This document shows, in pieces, positions 25,238 through 32,554 of a DNA stretch of 32,779 nucleotides (its first letter is position 1; each line of letters begins with the position of its first letter). Location of the stretch: assembly GCA_902514095.1 (NCBI GenBank), contig CABXPS010000009.1, positions 1 to 32,779 on the forward strand, given 5' to 3'. This stretch comes from an uncultured marine group I thaumarchaeote. GTDB taxonomy: Archaea; Thermoproteota; Nitrososphaeria; Nitrososphaerales; Nitrosopumilaceae. A program made the position numbers and the translations under genes. The notes under the pieces are model-generated. The model saw only the letters and a list, made by a program, of their open reading frames with translations, made no database searches and was not told the DNA's origin.

Positions 25238-25795
25238 CTAAAAAGATGAATTTGATGCACGTTTTCTAATTAGTGTCATAATACCCTCTTTTTCTTCCTT
25301 ATTTTCATAAATTCCTCTAAATGCAGATGATGAAAGAGTAGCCTCGTTTCTAACCCCACGCATTCTCATACAAAGATGTTCAGCATCAGCAAAAACTACC
25401 ACACCCTTTACTCCTTGAGAGTATAGTTCATCAGCAATATTTTTCGTTAAGCGTTCTTGAATTTGTAATCTTTTTGAATATTTTTCAACTAATCTAACTA
25501 ATTTTGATATTCCAAAAACTCTACCATTTGGTGAATATGCAATGTGAATTTTCCCATAAAATGGTAACATATGATGCTCACACATAGAGTAAAATTGAAT
25601 ATCTCTTGCAATTACTACATCAGAATCTTCAGAAAATTGTACAGATAATTCTGAATCTGAGTCATATCCACCAAAAATTTCTTTATACATACTTGCAATT
25701 CGTTCAGGAGTTTCTCTCAATCCTTCACGAGTAGGATCCTCTCCAACTTCAATTATTAATTCTCTAACAAGTTTTTTTACGCGTTTTTCATCCAT
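25238..25795 (-). CDS. folE: GTP cyclohydrolase I (FolE type)
   Basis: Opens GTP to 7,8-dihydroneopterin triphosphate, the first step to preQ0 and pterins. Clear signatures are TPERIASMY, FYSMCEHHMLPFYGKIHIAY with the zinc Cys and catalytic His, the QIQERLT motif (seen as QIQERLTKNIA) and AEHLCMRMRGV with the second zinc Cys. At 185 aa it is a normal FolE1. Many other archaea use the unrelated MptA enzyme. Neighbouring queE and queC suggest its product feeds archaeosine synthesis. queD was not found in this window. Confidence 0.95.
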   Translation of the reverse strand: MDEKRVKKLVRELIIEVGEDPTREGLRETPERIASMYKEIFGGYDSDSELSVQFSEDSDVVIARDIQFYSMCEHHMLPFYGKIHIAYSPNGRVFGISKLVRLVEKYSKRLQIQERLTKNIADELYSQGVKGVVVFADAEHLCMRMRGVRNEATLSSSAFRGIYENKEEKEGIMTLIRKRASNSSF

Positions 25796-25858
25796 TTTGT
25801 ATTTTTACCCATTTTTCTAGTATTTGAACGTAATCTGATTCTTAGGCAGGTGCCAAAT

Positions 25859-26572
25859 TTATGGAGCTCCAATAAATTTGTGTAATTGTGGAACTACCTT
25901 GACATCAATATAATATGGAAATACTACATCATACAAATTTAATAAAAGATCCAAAGATGGTTCAGAAATTCCATATGTAGGTTGAATTACAAAACCATCG
26001 ATATTTTCCTTTGAAATAATATTAAAAATATCATCAACCAATTTTTTAAATTCATTTAATTGAGTTTTAGAACTAACTACAATTTTGATGTAAGTTGTTT
26101 TCTCAGATTTCACAGATGATTCAAGACATTTCATAGTATGTCCAATTAATTTTTCATAATGTTCAGAATCTACAAAATCAGAATCTTTTGTTTTGAATTC
26201 AATTTTAACAATATCAATAAAAGGTAAAACATGATTAAATCGATCAATATCAAAACAGGATGATTCTAAATATGTAGGAATTTTTTTATTTTGAATGTGT
26301 TTTGCAAGTTGTGCAACAGCTTGATGTTGAATCAATGGATCACCACCAGTAAAATTTACTTTGTAAGTTTGATTTTGTAAATTAGTATCAATTAACTTAT
26401 TTGCTTCTTCAATGGTATATTCTGTACCAGAATCAAGTGGTAAAGATTCCTTAGTATCACAATAAAAACATGTGAAAGGACATCCTGCAAGTCTAACAAA
26501 AAGAGTCTTTGTACCATAAAGAATACCCTCTCCCTCTACTGATGTAAATATCTCAAATAATCTTATTTTCAA
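25859..26572 (-). CDS. queE: 7-carboxy-7-deazaguanine synthase (radical SAM)
   Basis: Converts carboxytetrahydropterin to CDG in the preQ0 route. Motifs are IFTSVEGEGILYGTKTLFVRLAG, the cluster CPFTCFYC (CX3CX2C, about residues 31-38), NFTGGDPLIQ and IKIEFKTKDS. At 237 aa it is slightly longer than bacterial forms. The TTG start gives MKIRLFEIF, the expected N-terminus. It is followed on the same strand by folE after 63 nt. Confidence 0.94.
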   Translation of the reverse strand: MKIRLFEIFTSVEGEGILYGTKTLFVRLAGCPFTCFYCDTKESLPLDSGTEYTIEEANKLIDTNLQNQTYKVNFTGGDPLIQHQAVAQLAKHIQNKKIPTYLESSCFDIDRFNHVLPFIDIVKIEFKTKDSDFVDSEHYEKLIGHTMKCLESSVKSEKTTYIKIVVSSKTQLNEFKKLVDDIFNIISKENIDGFVIQPTYGISEPSLDLLLNLYDVVFPYYIDVKVVPQLHKFIGAP

Positions 26573-26616
26573 GTAATAATGCTAATTTTTTTCATTATTT
26601 ATTTAATGAGTTTGTA

Positions 26617-26811
26617 CTAAACCATATTGGGTTCTTTTGTGTAAAATAATCCAGAAATAAAGAACACTACACCTAAAATTCCAATAGTACTTCCAATCAA
26701 TTCTACTTGATTTTGTAATTCTCCTCCCATTGGAGACCATAACCAGGCCATCAAAGCACCAACTACAATCATTGGAATACTTACACCTACTGTTATTGAT
26801 TTGGAGACCAT
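26617..26811 (-). CDS. Small two-helix membrane protein
   Basis: A protein of about 64 aa with two hydrophobic segments (about 5-24 and 36-55), a short extracellular loop and a polar tail. The frame extends to TTG 26817, but ATG 26811 is preferred. I recognise no family. It lies 31 nt downstream of the secreted helical protein gene on the same strand and could be the last gene of that transcription unit. Confidence 0.55.
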   Translation of the reverse strand: MVSKSITVGVSIPMIVVGALMAWLWSPMGGELQNQVELIGSTIGILGVVFFISGLFYTKEPNMV

Positions 26812-26842
26812 GTTCAAATTCTTTAGAAAATGTATATGAAGC

Positions 26843-27670
26843 TTATGTTATTCGTATTGGATAACCAATTTTTTCCATTAATCCTTTTAGTTCAGCAAAT
26901 ACTACTTTAGCATCATTAATTTGATTTTTTGAAAGTAATTCTCTAATTTCAAGAATTAATGCTGATGCCTTATCAATTTGAATTTGATCTACATCGTTAT
27001 CTTGAGCGTGTGTTAATATTTTATCAACTTGATTCAGTAACCTATCAAAAAATCGCTTAATGAAATCAGATTTTTGTTTTATAGCAGATTCACGTATATC
27101 ATTTTTAACGGAATCAAGAATAATCTTTATTTCATTAATAACATCATCATATGTTCCATATCCATCATTAATTTGAATACGTAATTCCTGAATTAAATCA
27201 TAAATTTTAATAAAATCAGATTCTACATTAGTATTATATTTTTTAGAAATTTTTTCTAAAGTTTTAACATATTTTTCTAATCTATCAATTTCACTGGTTA
27301 AATGCCTATTAGATTTATCAGATACAGTTACTACTATAACTTTTTCTGAAGATTGAGAAATTGTTCTAGAAATTTGCATAAATGAATTCATTGCTAAAAG
27401 AAAATCTTGTTTTGCTTTTTCAATATCATTAGGTAAAGATTTATCTAATGAATATACAGCTCTATGGCCTTTATCATATAAAATTTGTAGATTATTTGGA
27501 ATTTGATCCCCATATACTCTATCTAATTGATTTACAATTTGTTTATCTGCTTGTACAGCAATACGCAATAAAATACTTGGATCACTTTGTCCATATGCAT
27601 GATCAACTAATGATGGAGATATTGTACCAAAAATTAAGACAATTATTGCAAATACGGCTAATTTTTTCAT
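26843..27670 (-). CDS. Secreted helical (coiled-coil) protein
   Basis: The 275-aa protein starts with a signal peptide (MKKLAVFAIIVLIFGTISPS, cleavage probably near residue 27 at AYG-QS). The rest is almost entirely helix, with heptad-like stretches (HLTSEIDRLEKYVKTLEKISKKY; long helices around 160-220). It has no cysteine and no second membrane helix. No family is recognised. Its ATG overlaps the stop of the membrane-tethered wHTH gene upstream (4-nt ATGA overlap), so the two are co-translated and likely act together. Confidence 0.68.
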   Translation of the reverse strand: MKKLAVFAIIVLIFGTISPSLVDHAYGQSDPSILLRIAVQADKQIVNQLDRVYGDQIPNNLQILYDKGHRAVYSLDKSLPNDIEKAKQDFLLAMNSFMQISRTISQSSEKVIVVTVSDKSNRHLTSEIDRLEKYVKTLEKISKKYNTNVESDFIKIYDLIQELRIQINDGYGTYDDVINEIKIILDSVKNDIRESAIKQKSDFIKRFFDRLLNQVDKILTHAQDNDVDQIQIDKASALILEIRELLSKNQINDAKVVFAELKGLMEKIGYPIRIT

Positions 27671-28599
27671 TCTTCTTCCTCCATATTCTTGCGTAATTTT
27701 ACCAAATTTTGTAAATCTTTCTTTTCAATTTCAATTACTCCTTCACGTTCTAATCTTTTTACTGCACGCCACATAGTAGTTCTTGGTTGCAAGAATTTTT
27801 TACGTAATTCACTTTCAAGTGCTTTACCTCCATTATTAAAAATGAATTTCACTAATTCTTGATCATCTTCACGTAGATCTGGTTTTAATTTAAAAATTGT
27901 TTCAATATCTAAAATATTATTTTTATCACTTATTGGTAAAGGTTTTACATCCCCTACTGTACTTGATTTAAGATTTTTTTGTTTTGTACGAATAATTATT
28001 ACAGCTCCAATTAGAACAATTACTATTACTCCACCAATTATTGCATATGAAAAATAATTTGTTTCAGTTTCTGTATCTGGTATTGGATTAGAAATAGTAT
28101 TACTAAACAAATAATCAATTTCAGTTTTGCCTGAAGGTAGTGTTAATTTATTTTGATCATTAATTATTTCCATATTAATTGGAAGATTAGTCATTCCAAC
28201 AATTGCAGAATTTTGTGGTAATAGTAATGTAAAATTAGAAGGGGAATCTAAAGAAAATGTCCAAAGTTTACCTTGTTTGGATACTAAATCATGAATATCA
28301 TATTCGATACTAATTATGGATGAACCAAAAGTTTGAATTAAAACAGAGTCATGTATAATATCCGTATCTAATAGAAATTCATTATCTCCTACTACAACTA
28401 AATTATCAATAGTACTTCCAAATAGATTTAATTCATAATCAGTAACAAAAGGATCAACATCAATTTCTGTAGAAATATGTGTAGAGCCATCAGGGTAAAT
28501 TATTAGATCTAAATCTCTAGGAGAACTAAATGAAGATTGGATGGGGATCAGAGCTGCTGCAATAATCATACTAGCTAGCAAAAGAGATGTTTTGACCAT
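27667..28599 (-). CDS. Membrane-tethered winged-helix regulator
   Basis: With ATG 28599 the protein is about 310 aa: a signal peptide (1-25), a beta-rich extracellular domain (about 28-175), a membrane helix (about 183-203), a short linker and a cytoplasmic winged helix-turn-helix (about 240-305). The recognition part is ELRKKFLQPRTTMWRAVKRLEREGVIEIEKK. This is a one-component transmembrane transcription factor layout, seen in several archaeal families. The frame opens at 28689, but the inner ATG gives a proper signal peptide. It is coupled by overlap with the secreted helical protein and preceded by a soluble wHTH gene. Confidence 0.75.
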   Translation of the reverse strand: MVKTSLLLASMIIAAALIPIQSSFSSPRDLDLIIYPDGSTHISTEIDVDPFVTDYELNLFGSTIDNLVVVGDNEFLLDTDIIHDSVLIQTFGSSIISIEYDIHDLVSKQGKLWTFSLDSPSNFTLLLPQNSAIVGMTNLPINMEIINDQNKLTLPSGKTEIDYLFSNTISNPIPDTETETNYFSYAIIGGVIVIVLIGAVIIIRTKQKNLKSSTVGDVKPLPISDKNNILDIETIFKLKPDLREDDQELVKFIFNNGGKALESELRKKFLQPRTTMWRAVKRLEREGVIEIEKKDLQNLVKLRKNMEEEE

Positions 28600-28693
28600 T
28601 GTATCAAAGATACCCTCATTCCTTACAAAAAGTATTCCATCGTCTCCTAGAGATTGGTTCGATTGAGTTGGTTCGATAAATGAGTACATTTGA

Positions 28694-28981
28694 TCAATAC
28701 CTTAGATTCATGCTTTCTACTAGTCGTTGAAATCGTTTGAATTCCTGAAAAAAGCCTAAACCTTTTTCAGTAATTTGAAAGACCCTATTTCTCTCATTTT
28801 TGACTGATTCTACCAAGCCAGCTTCTACCAGTTTCTCACATTTGTCTAACACTGCATAGTGAGATAGGTTGGCTTTTCTAGAAATTGCAGATACAATGAT
28901 TCCATCACGACCACCGTCAGCGGTTACGTCTAAGATATCACCCATTATGCCCATTTCGGACCTGTATTGTTGTTTTGACAT
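28694..28981 (-). CDS. Winged-helix transcriptional regulator
   Basis: A protein of about 95 aa starting MSKQQYRSEMGIMGDIL, with a wHTH fold (ISRKANLSHYAVLDKCEKLVEAGLVES, then the wing RNRVFQITEKGLGF) and a C-terminal helix probably used for dimerisation, as in Sso10a-like archaeal regulators. The frame extends to 29017, but ATG 28981 has a TATA-like TCATAAAC 25-26 nt upstream. Direct repeats lie just above that box. It is the first gene of a cluster with the tethered regulator and secreted protein. Confidence 0.78.
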   Translation of the reverse strand: MSKQQYRSEMGIMGDILDVTADGGRDGIIVSAISRKANLSHYAVLDKCEKLVEAGLVESVKNERNRVFQITEKGLGFFQEFKRFQRLVESMNLRY

Positions 28982-29002
28982 GCAATAGTATAGAATGTAG
29001 TA

Positions 29003-29010
29003 GTTTATGA
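29003..29010 (-). promoter_or_regulatory. TATA-like box of the wHTH gene
   Basis: TCATAAAC read on the minus strand, centred 25-26 nt before ATG 28981. A leaderless start is implied. Confidence 0.4.
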
Positions 29011-29030
29011 GGAACATTTTGAAACATTAC

Positions 29031-29052
29031 AGCGGAACACAAAGCGGAACAC
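29031..29052. promoter_or_regulatory. Tandem AGCGGAACAC repeats, probable operator
   Basis: AGCGGAACAC occurs at 29031-29040 and 29043-29052, exactly 12 bp apart. A partial copy GGAACA occurs at 29011-29016 next to the TATA-like box. They lie 50-72 bp upstream of the wHTH start and about 150 bp from the divergent coiled-coil gene. The G+C-rich repeats are unlike the local AT-rich background. The remaining spacer to 29201 is AT-rich with no further feature I can name. Confidence 0.45.
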
Positions 29053-29201
29053 CTCTTTCATCAAAAAAAATCCCCTAATTTTGACAAAAATGAAAATTTA
29101 GAAAAAAATAAGGCTAAAAAATACTATCAAAATTCATTCACAAGGTCAGCTTTGAGATTCATAATAACTTTTTATTCCCAATTTCAATAGTAAATAATAA
29201 A

Positions 29202-29675
29202 ATGTTTGATAAGTTCAAAGAAGAAAAAGGTGGAGAAATGATGGAAGAAAGAATTGATGAAAATACTAATGAATCTGTAACAGTAGAAGCATCTCCAAGT
29301 ACCGAGTCTACCATCGGAATTGGTGAATTGATGGGGAAACGTGCAAAATTAGAAGAAGCAATTGATTATGTCGGTTTAATGATAAAAAATCTTAAAGATA
29401 AAAGAACTATGCTTGAAAAAGACATAGAGGAAGAATCAGTAGATATCAAAAATCTTAAAGAAAAATTACAAAAAGTTAGTGAATACATTGATGAAGAAAA
29501 TAGAGGAATTCAAGAGCTTGCAGATAAAAGAAGTAAAGTAGAAAATGAAGCTGATGAAGTGGGAATAATAATTAATAATTTAAGAGACAAACTGGCAAAT
29601 ATCGATACAATTGTTGGTGAAGAAGGAAATAGAGTTAAACAAATTAAAGAAAGCAGAAATAATCTAGAAAGTTAA
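29202..29675 (+). CDS. Coiled-coil protein with five 21-residue repeats
   Basis: A 157-aa protein with a polar, acidic N-terminus (1-45), then five consecutive 21-residue units (46-66, 67-87, 88-108, 109-129, 130-150) and the start of a sixth. Units begin K-R/L and end with a motif like IKNLKD, IQELAD or INNLRD. Twenty-one residues equal three heptads, so a long continuous coiled coil is expected. No signal peptide or membrane segment is seen. I recognise no named family. It converges on cdvB2 with 3 nt between stop codons, and is divergent from the wHTH gene. Confidence 0.75.
   Translation: MFDKFKEEKGGEMMEERIDENTNESVTVEASPSTESTIGIGELMGKRAKLEEAIDYVGLMIKNLKDKRTMLEKDIEEESVDIKNLKEKLQKVSEYIDEENRGIQELADKRSKVENEADEVGIIINNLRDKLANIDTIVGEEGNRVKQIKESRNNLES
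29337..29651 (+). repeat. Five 63-nt coding repeats
   Basis: The DNA encoding the five 21-residue units. The nucleotide copies have diverged, so the periodicity is clearest at protein level. There are no insertions or deletions between units. Confidence 0.7.
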
Positions 29676-29678
29676 AAA

Positions 29679-30320
29679 TTAGAAAAATTTAGTATTAGTT
29701 GCTTGTTGACTGCTAGATGGAACTGATGGAAACATTTCTCCAGTTGAACTTTCTGCAACAGCAGATGCTTCTCTTAAGATTTTCTCAGATTCTACATTAG
29801 TAGTTTCATCTATTCCAAATGCTGCATCACCGGCAAAGCTTTCAGTCATAAATCCTCCAAGCATTTCTGCCATTTGACCAATTTCTTGTTCAGCACCAGG
29901 CATTACTTTTCCAAGTGATGATTTCAAATTCTTCATTAGACCCATTGTTGGCATCATGGCAACGACAGTATCTCCCAGATCATTACAAGTAGATAATCGT
30001 AATTCAATTTGTTCTAATGCAATTCGAGCACTGCTCAAAATTTTTGTAACTTTACGAACTTCAGCTAATTCATTTCCTAAAACCTTACTAGTTTGAACAT
30101 CATGATTTTGTGTTGCAGTTACAATTCGTTGAAATAATTTAGTATCACGTTCTTGTAGACTAGTTAGCATTGAATCTAATTTTTTAATTTGTGATTGTAA
30201 TTTTTTAATTCCATCTTGAACTCGTGGTTTTAATGGACCTTTAGGCTTAATTGCATCAGTTATTTTATCAGTAATTCCAGGTTTTGGTTGTTTTGACCAT
30301 TTAGTTTCAAGACCAGGCAT
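29679..30320 (-). CDS. cdvB: CdvB-type ESCRT-III protein, paralog 2
   Basis: A second ESCRT-III-like protein of about 213 aa, collinear with paralog 1 at 6193-6846. Shared blocks are LKPRVQ, LQERDTKLFQRIVTATQNHD, NELAEVRKVTKIL, LKSSLGKVMPGAEQE and the C-terminal helix ILREASAVAE followed by MFPSVPSS. The tail looks like a MIT-interacting motif for the CdvC ATPase; no winged-helix domain is present. The frame opens at 30371, but ATG 30320 gives MPGLETKWSKQ, matching the MPNFDSTWARQ start of the paralog. It meets the coiled-coil gene tail to tail. Confidence 0.88.
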   Translation of the reverse strand: MPGLETKWSKQPKPGITDKITDAIKPKGPLKPRVQDGIKKLQSQIKKLDSMLTSLQERDTKLFQRIVTATQNHDVQTSKVLGNELAEVRKVTKILSSARIALEQIELRLSTCNDLGDTVVAMMPTMGLMKNLKSSLGKVMPGAEQEIGQMAEMLGGFMTESFAGDAAFGIDETTNVESEKILREASAVAESSTGEMFPSVPSSSQQATNTKFF

Positions 30321-30387
30321 ATGTTTGATTTTTAAATTAATACTTAATTTCAAGTGTAAAAATTGCTTCACAGTGCGTAAACTTTAG

Positions 30388-30395
30388 TTAGCTAA
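30388..30395. promoter_or_regulatory. TTAGCTAA palindrome upstream of cdvB paralog 2
   Basis: Lies 68-75 bp upstream of the cdvB2 ATG within GTTAGCTAAA, the 10-mer also found upstream of cdvB1 at nearly the same distance. Possible shared operator. Confidence 0.3.
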
Positions 30396-30460
30396 ACTTG
30401 AAAACGGAATCAAAAAGGGAATTTCTCTAAATAGACGTCCCTCCAAATCCATTGAATAAT

Positions 30461-30468
30461 TTTAATAC
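30461..30468 (+). promoter_or_regulatory. TATA box of the gene at 30489
   Basis: TTTAATAC centred 24-25 nt before the ATG. The 10-mer TTTAATACAA recurs at 30948 at the same place before the next gene. Confidence 0.5.
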
Positions 30469-30488
30469 AAATTAATCTCTCTGAATTT

Positions 30489-30923
30489 ATGAATAAAAAA
30501 AGTATTGGAATTTTGATAATTTTGATTGTAGCAATTTTGGGTGTATCTATTTCGATGAATTCTGAAGAAAAAGATGATAATGTGATATTTCATATTACTT
30601 TAGCAGATCCTAAACTGTATACTAATGGTGTTTATACTGATAAATTTTCGATTGATCCAGGAACATATTTTTTTAGATTTGTCCCAAATGGAAGTAGTCC
30701 TGAAATTTTATCAATAAAATTAAGTGGTCAAAATTATAGTTTTATAGAAAATTTTAATCTGAAAGGCATACCACATGAATCAGAAACTTCAAAATATTTT
30801 ACATGGGAATATGAAGGAGTAAAAAACATCACGATTGATTCAATGGAAGAAGTTACAATTACAATTAATCCAAATGGTAATGTGATGGGTTCAGTATCTA
30901 TAGATATTATTAAGAAGAAATAG
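30489..30923 (+). CDS. Exported hypothetical protein with N-terminal anchor
   Basis: The 144-aa protein has a hydrophobic N-terminal segment (residues 5-22, IGILIILIVAILGVSISM) that may be a signal anchor. A beta-rich domain follows, with several F/Y-containing strands (GTYFFRFVPNG, YFTWEYEGVKNITID, VTITINPNGNVMGSVSI), like a small Ig- or C2-like sandwich. No cysteine and no recognised family. It has its own TATA box and probably a leaderless mRNA. Confidence 0.6.
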   Translation: MNKKSIGILIILIVAILGVSISMNSEEKDDNVIFHITLADPKLYTNGVYTDKFSIDPGTYFFRFVPNGSSPEILSIKLSGQNYSFIENFNLKGIPHESETSKYFTWEYEGVKNITIDSMEEVTITINPNGNVMGSVSIDIIKKK

Positions 30924-30947
30924 GAATATAAAATAAATTCATATGAA

Positions 30948-30955
30948 TTTAATAC
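30948..30955 (+). promoter_or_regulatory. TATA box of the gene at 30977
   Basis: TTTAATAC centred 25-26 nt before the ATG; followed by AA as at 30461. Confidence 0.5.
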
Positions 30956-30976
30956 AACCCAAAATTACAAAATATT

Positions 30977-31183
30977 ATGAAAGATAAAAAATTTAGAGCT
31001 AAACTAATAATTCTCTTAGGTTCAATTTGGATAGTTATTACATTACCATTACCATGGATTGTTAATAATCCAGCAGTTTCAGAGGCTCAATTTAACACCG
31101 TGCTTGGCATAATAGGAGTTATGTCAATTCCATTTATTATGCTAGGAGTTGCTTGGTCATTAAAGCCAGAATTAACAACATAA
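30977..31183 (+). CDS. Small two-helix membrane protein
   Basis: A 68-aa protein with a basic start (MKDKKFRAK), two membrane helices (about 9-28 and 42-62) and a short outside loop (NNPAVSEAQFNT). It resembles in layout the small protein at 26617-26811 (two helices, similar size), but without clear sequence identity. No family recognised. It is followed after 11 nt by the CysQ-like gene, so the two likely share a transcript. Confidence 0.6.
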   Translation: MKDKKFRAKLIILLGSIWIVITLPLPWIVNNPAVSEAQFNTVLGIIGVMSIPFIMLGVAWSLKPELTT

Positions 31184-31194
31184 GGGCATCATAA

Positions 31195-32010
31195 TTGAAT
31201 AACATTCCAATTCCTGATAAAATTCCTGAATTAAATATTGCAATTAAAGCTGCACAAGAAGCAGGTGAAGCAATTTTAGAGATTTATCAAAAAGATTACA
31301 ATACATTCACAAAAACTGATGATTCACCAGTTACAGATGCAGATTTAAAAAGTAATAAAATAATTAATGAAATTTTATCAAATACAAAATATTCAATACT
31401 TTCTGAAGAGGATATTGATGATCAAAGTAGATTATCAAAAGATATGATTTGGATTGTTGATCCCCTTGATGGAACTTCTGATTTTATTGATAAAACTGGA
31501 GAGTTTACTGTAATGATTGCATTAATACAAAATAAAAAACCAATTCTTGGAGTTATTGCATGGCCAACAGAAAAAACATTATTTGTTGCACAAAAGAATT
31601 GTGGTGCTTTTAGATATTCAGATAACAAGTGGGATAAAATTTTAGTTACTAAAATAAGTGAACTATCTAAATGTAGAACAGTAGGATCTAGGCACCATTT
31701 ATCAGAAAAAGAAAAAGAATTCATTAAAAAAATTGGAATTGAAGATTTTACAAGTATAGGTAGTTCATTAAAAGTTGGGAAAATTAGTTCTGGTCAAGCT
31801 GAAGCTTACATTACTACAACAAATAAAATGAAAGAATGGGATACAGCTGCATCTTATTGTATTGTTTCAGAAGCTGGTGGGAAAATGACAGATATGTTAG
31901 GAAATGAATTAACATACAATAACAAAAATGTGTATCATCAAAATGGGATTTTAGTTACTAACGGATTAATTCATGATAAAATAGTAAAAGAATTTAAAAA
32001 ATTAGAGTAG
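31195..32010 (+). CDS. cysQ: Inositol monophosphatase / CysQ-family phosphatase
   Basis: A Mg-dependent, Li-sensitive-type phosphatase. Metal-site motifs are SEED (about 68-71), WIVDPLDGTSDF (about 83-94) and a C-terminal EWDTAA. EWDTAA and an adjacent APS kinase gene favour 3'(2'),5'-bisphosphate nucleotidase (PAP recycling) over inositol phosphatase, though family members overlap in substrate. At 271 aa it is normal. The TTG start has AGGG about 10 nt upstream. The 3' end overlaps cysC by 9 nt. Confidence 0.85.
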   Translation: MNNIPIPDKIPELNIAIKAAQEAGEAILEIYQKDYNTFTKTDDSPVTDADLKSNKIINEILSNTKYSILSEEDIDDQSRLSKDMIWIVDPLDGTSDFIDKTGEFTVMIALIQNKKPILGVIAWPTEKTLFVAQKNCGAFRYSDNKWDKILVTKISELSKCRTVGSRHHLSEKEKEFIKKIGIEDFTSIGSSLKVGKISSGQAEAYITTTNKMKEWDTAASYCIVSEAGGKMTDMLGNELTYNNKNVYHQNGILVTNGLIHDKIVKEFKKLE

Positions 32011-32517
32011 GTTTCTTTCATTAAGAAAGTCCTTTACTTTATTTGCACTGTCTGAAAGTGGTTCATGTTCAGTATCAATTACTAAATCTGCTTTTTCTGG
32101 AGCTTCATAAGGATCATCAATTCCTGTGAATCCCTTAATTTCTCCTTTTCTTGCCTTGGCATACATGCCTTTGACATCTCGTTCTTCACATTTAGCTAAT
32201 GAACACTTCACATACACTTCTGCAAACTGATCACCTGCAGCAATAATCTCTCTAGCATTTTCTCTATTCTCAACATATGGTGATACGAGAGATACTACAC
32301 TTGGAACACCATGATTTAACAAAAGTTTAGCCAAATGAGCAACTTTTTTGTTATGCTCATCACGTCCTGCTTTTGAAAAATCTTTAGGCGAGAACCATTC
32401 TCTTAGTTCATCACCATCAAGCATTGCCAAATTTGGAATATCTTTCTGCAAATCTTTTACAATGGTAGTCTTACCTGAGCAAGGAAGACCAGTCATCCAA
32501 AGAATGAAAGGTTTCAT
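32002..32517 (-). CDS. cysC: Adenylylsulfate kinase
   Basis: Phosphorylates APS to PAPS. Motifs are the P-loop GLPCSGKTT, LDGDELREWF, a modified DRxxN region (GRDEHNKKVAHLAKLL), the VSPYVENRENAR segment with the active-site Ser, and KGMYAKARKGEIKGFTGIDDPYE. The frame opens at 32541, but ATG 32517 gives MKPFILWMTGLPCSGKTT, the normal N-terminus. It is convergent with cysQ. Sat and APS reductase are at 15-17 kb, so the window holds a near-complete APS/PAPS set. Confidence 0.94.
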   Translation of the reverse strand: MKPFILWMTGLPCSGKTTIVKDLQKDIPNLAMLDGDELREWFSPKDFSKAGRDEHNKKVAHLAKLLLNHGVPSVVSLVSPYVENRENAREIIAAGDQFAEVYVKCSLAKCEERDVKGMYAKARKGEIKGFTGIDDPYEAPEKADLVIDTEHEPLSDSANKVKDFLNERNLL

Positions 32518-32554
32518 GTACAAAAATGTTAGAATAACCAATAAAGAGCTTACG

